NCBI GenBank assembly: GCA_947489925.1
Contig: CANLFK010000109.1
Span: 1 to 7,685, forward strand
Origin: Candidatus Caenarcanales bacterium
GTDB taxonomy: Bacteria > Cyanobacteriota > Vampirovibrionia > Caenarcaniphilales > Caenarcanaceae
DNA: 7,685 nt
Direction: 5' to 3'
The notes below the pieces were generated by a model that worked only from the letters and a program-made list of their open reading frames with translations, searched no databases and had not been told where the DNA came from. Positions 6,687 through 7,685 of the stretch are shown in pieces. Positions within the stretch are counted from its first letter, which is position 1. Every line of letters begins with the position of its first letter. Both the position numbers and the translations under genes were made by a program.

Positions 6687-7685
6687 TTAATTATTGAAGT
6701 TATTTGAAGTTAAATTTACTAATAAGGCCCTATTGATATTTGAACCAATGTTTAAATAATTAGTTAATTGAGGAGTGGAATTAGCATTCCCTCCAGTGTT
6801 TCTTATTGTTGGAGCAGCAGCTGGCTCGAGTTGATTGTTAATAAAATTGCAACTTAATTCAATTTCATAGCTTGGACAACAATAACTATCGGTGGATTTA
6901 AATCCATAAAATCTTATGCTATAAACATTGGAATATGCTGCTGAAATAAAGGGTGTACTAAATGCAACAACCCCATAATTGGTTTTGATCGTTTTACAGG
7001 TAGCATTATTTGTATTGAATTCTTCCACTTCCTTATATGATCGACTATTTGAATCCCACAATACTAATTTAGAAACTACACCGTTAGAAGTATAACTAAT
7101 TTGAAAAGCCAGATCCGAACTTGGAAGGCTTGTTTCAACATACGCATTGTTTATTGTAAAGTTTTCATGAAAAGCAGCAAAGTAATCTAGTAAACTTGGA
7201 ATATTTTCAACATTATACTTTTTTAAATTATTAAAAATTTCAGCATTCGTACTTGAATTTTTAATATTAAGTTTATTGGCTATTATTTTTATAAGATTTA
7301 ACTTTTTATAATTATCTAGTTTTGAATAAAAGATATTTCCTTCCGTACTTTCATTTATTATATTTTTAATAAGTTCCTGTTTAATAGCTTCTGTATTTTT
7401 GGCAATCCTTATTTTAGTTGCCTCTATTACCTTATTAAATGAACTTACAGGCACTGTATTGAACTCATTTATAAAATCAATTAGATCGTTTACTTCTGGA
7501 ATGTAAGAATACTTAGTGATTGCCTCTTCCCACATTGTAAAAAGTTTAATCTTTATTACAGATACGTTAGGGTAAGGAGAACTTTTATATTTTTTATAAA
7601 ACTTAATAAGCTTACTTAAATCCTTAGTGGCTTGCGCTTCCTGATAATCTAAGTTATATATTTTTGAATTTGTAGAATCTTCAAT
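6687..7685 (-). CDS. Unrecognised protein, C-terminal 332 residues; gene starts beyond right edge
   Basis: The frame ending at the TAA at 6687-6689 is open all the way to position 7685, giving at least 332 codons. An ATG at 7535 is probably an internal Met: the 50 codons before it are free of stops, encode normal-looking helical protein (for example DYQEAQATKDLSKLIKFYKK), and no intergenic gap precedes it. Visible residues 1-180 are mostly helical, Lys/Asn/Ile-rich, and could be helical repeats. Residues about 181-290 look beta-rich and hold all four Cys (230, 269, 270, 279), including the pair in SYCCPSYEIELSC. The tail is Pro/Ala/Asn-rich. No membrane helix is visible; a signal peptide would lie outside the window. 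It is the most upstream gene seen and is followed after 13 nt by the four-helix protein gene. I can assign no function. Confidence 0.75.
   Translation of the reverse strand: MEDSTNSKIYNLDYQEAQATKDLSKLIKFYKKYKSSPYPNVSVIKIKLFTMWEEAITKYSYIPEVNDLIDFINEFNTVPVSSFNKVIEATKIRIAKNTEAIKQELIKNIINESTEGNIFYSKLDNYKKLNLIKIIANKLNIKNSSTNAEIFNNLKKYNVENIPSLLDYFAAFHENFTINNAYVETSLPSSDLAFQISYTSNGVVSKLVLWDSNSRSYKEVEEFNTNNATCKTIKTNYGVVAFSTPFISAAYSNVYSIRFYGFKSTDSYCCPSYEIELSCNFINNQLEPAAAPTIRNTGGNANSTPQLTNYLNIGSNINRALLVNLTSNNFNN

Larger units (their letters stand above)
1..7685 (-). other. Single co-directional operon of at least seven genes
   Basis: All seven coding regions lie on the minus strand. In transcription order the junctions are +13, +12, +10, -4, +12 and +10 nt. 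None of these gaps has room for a promoter or a hairpin terminator, and none was seen. None of the six visible start codons (6673, 5725, 4548, 3232, 2416, 1563) has a purine-rich Shine-Dalgarno core at the usual distance; the bases before them are A/T-rich, as is typical of Bacteroidota. The promoter must lie right of 7685 and the operon end left of position 1. Confidence 0.85.

Noticed and set aside
6504..6707. 67-codon plus-strand open frame
   Set aside because: It is antisense to the first membrane helices of the 311-aa protein and runs across the gene junction; its composition is a mirror of the membrane helices.

Overview
The window is AT-rich DNA (roughly one third G+C by eye) filled end to end with tightly packed genes, all on the minus strand. 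None of the six visible start codons has a convincing Shine-Dalgarno sequence; each is preceded by A/T-rich sequence. One exported protein has a signal peptide with a likely cut site beside a Gln (...FGITQ/TK). These traits, plus the gene content, suggest a Bacteroidota bacterium (Flavobacteriia, Cytophagia or Sphingobacteriia type). The genus cannot be told from this window.

Transcription runs right to left. In order the genes are: (1) 7685-6687, the 3' part of a gene that enters from the right edge, unrecognised, helical then beta-rich; (2) 6673-5738, a four-helix inner-membrane protein with a large periplasmic loop; (3) 5725-4559, a cytosolic P-loop GTPase-like protein with an N-terminal helical duplication; (4) 4548-3229, a bitopic membrane protein with a cytosolic N-terminal region, one membrane helix, eight TQTPTxx heptads and a terminal coiled coil; (5) 3232-2429, a membrane-anchored extracytoplasmic protein with a nine-glycine linker; (6) 2416-1574, an exported coiled-coil protein; (7) 1563 to beyond position 1, the first 521 codons of an SrfB-family protein (Hsp70/actin-like fold). 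Gaps are 10-13 nt, with one 4-nt ATGA overlap, so this is almost certainly one operon. Its promoter and terminator lie outside the window.

My reading is that the locus encodes one trans-envelope machine. It has two predicted cytosolic nucleotide-binding proteins (a GTPase-like protein and an actin/Hsp70-like SrfB), three inner-membrane proteins with extracytoplasmic parts, and at least one fully exported coiled-coil partner. The SrfB plus GTPase-like pair recalls the enterobacterial srfABC locus, but the GTPase is short and the other subunits are not ones I recognise. Three consecutive genes each carry an in-frame tandem repeat in a likely extracytoplasmic linker or coiled coil. Function is unknown, and the 'virulence factor' label attached to SrfB should not be taken at face value here.

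No RNA gene, CRISPR array, insertion sequence, integrase, attachment site or origin was seen. There is no non-coding stretch longer than 13 nt.
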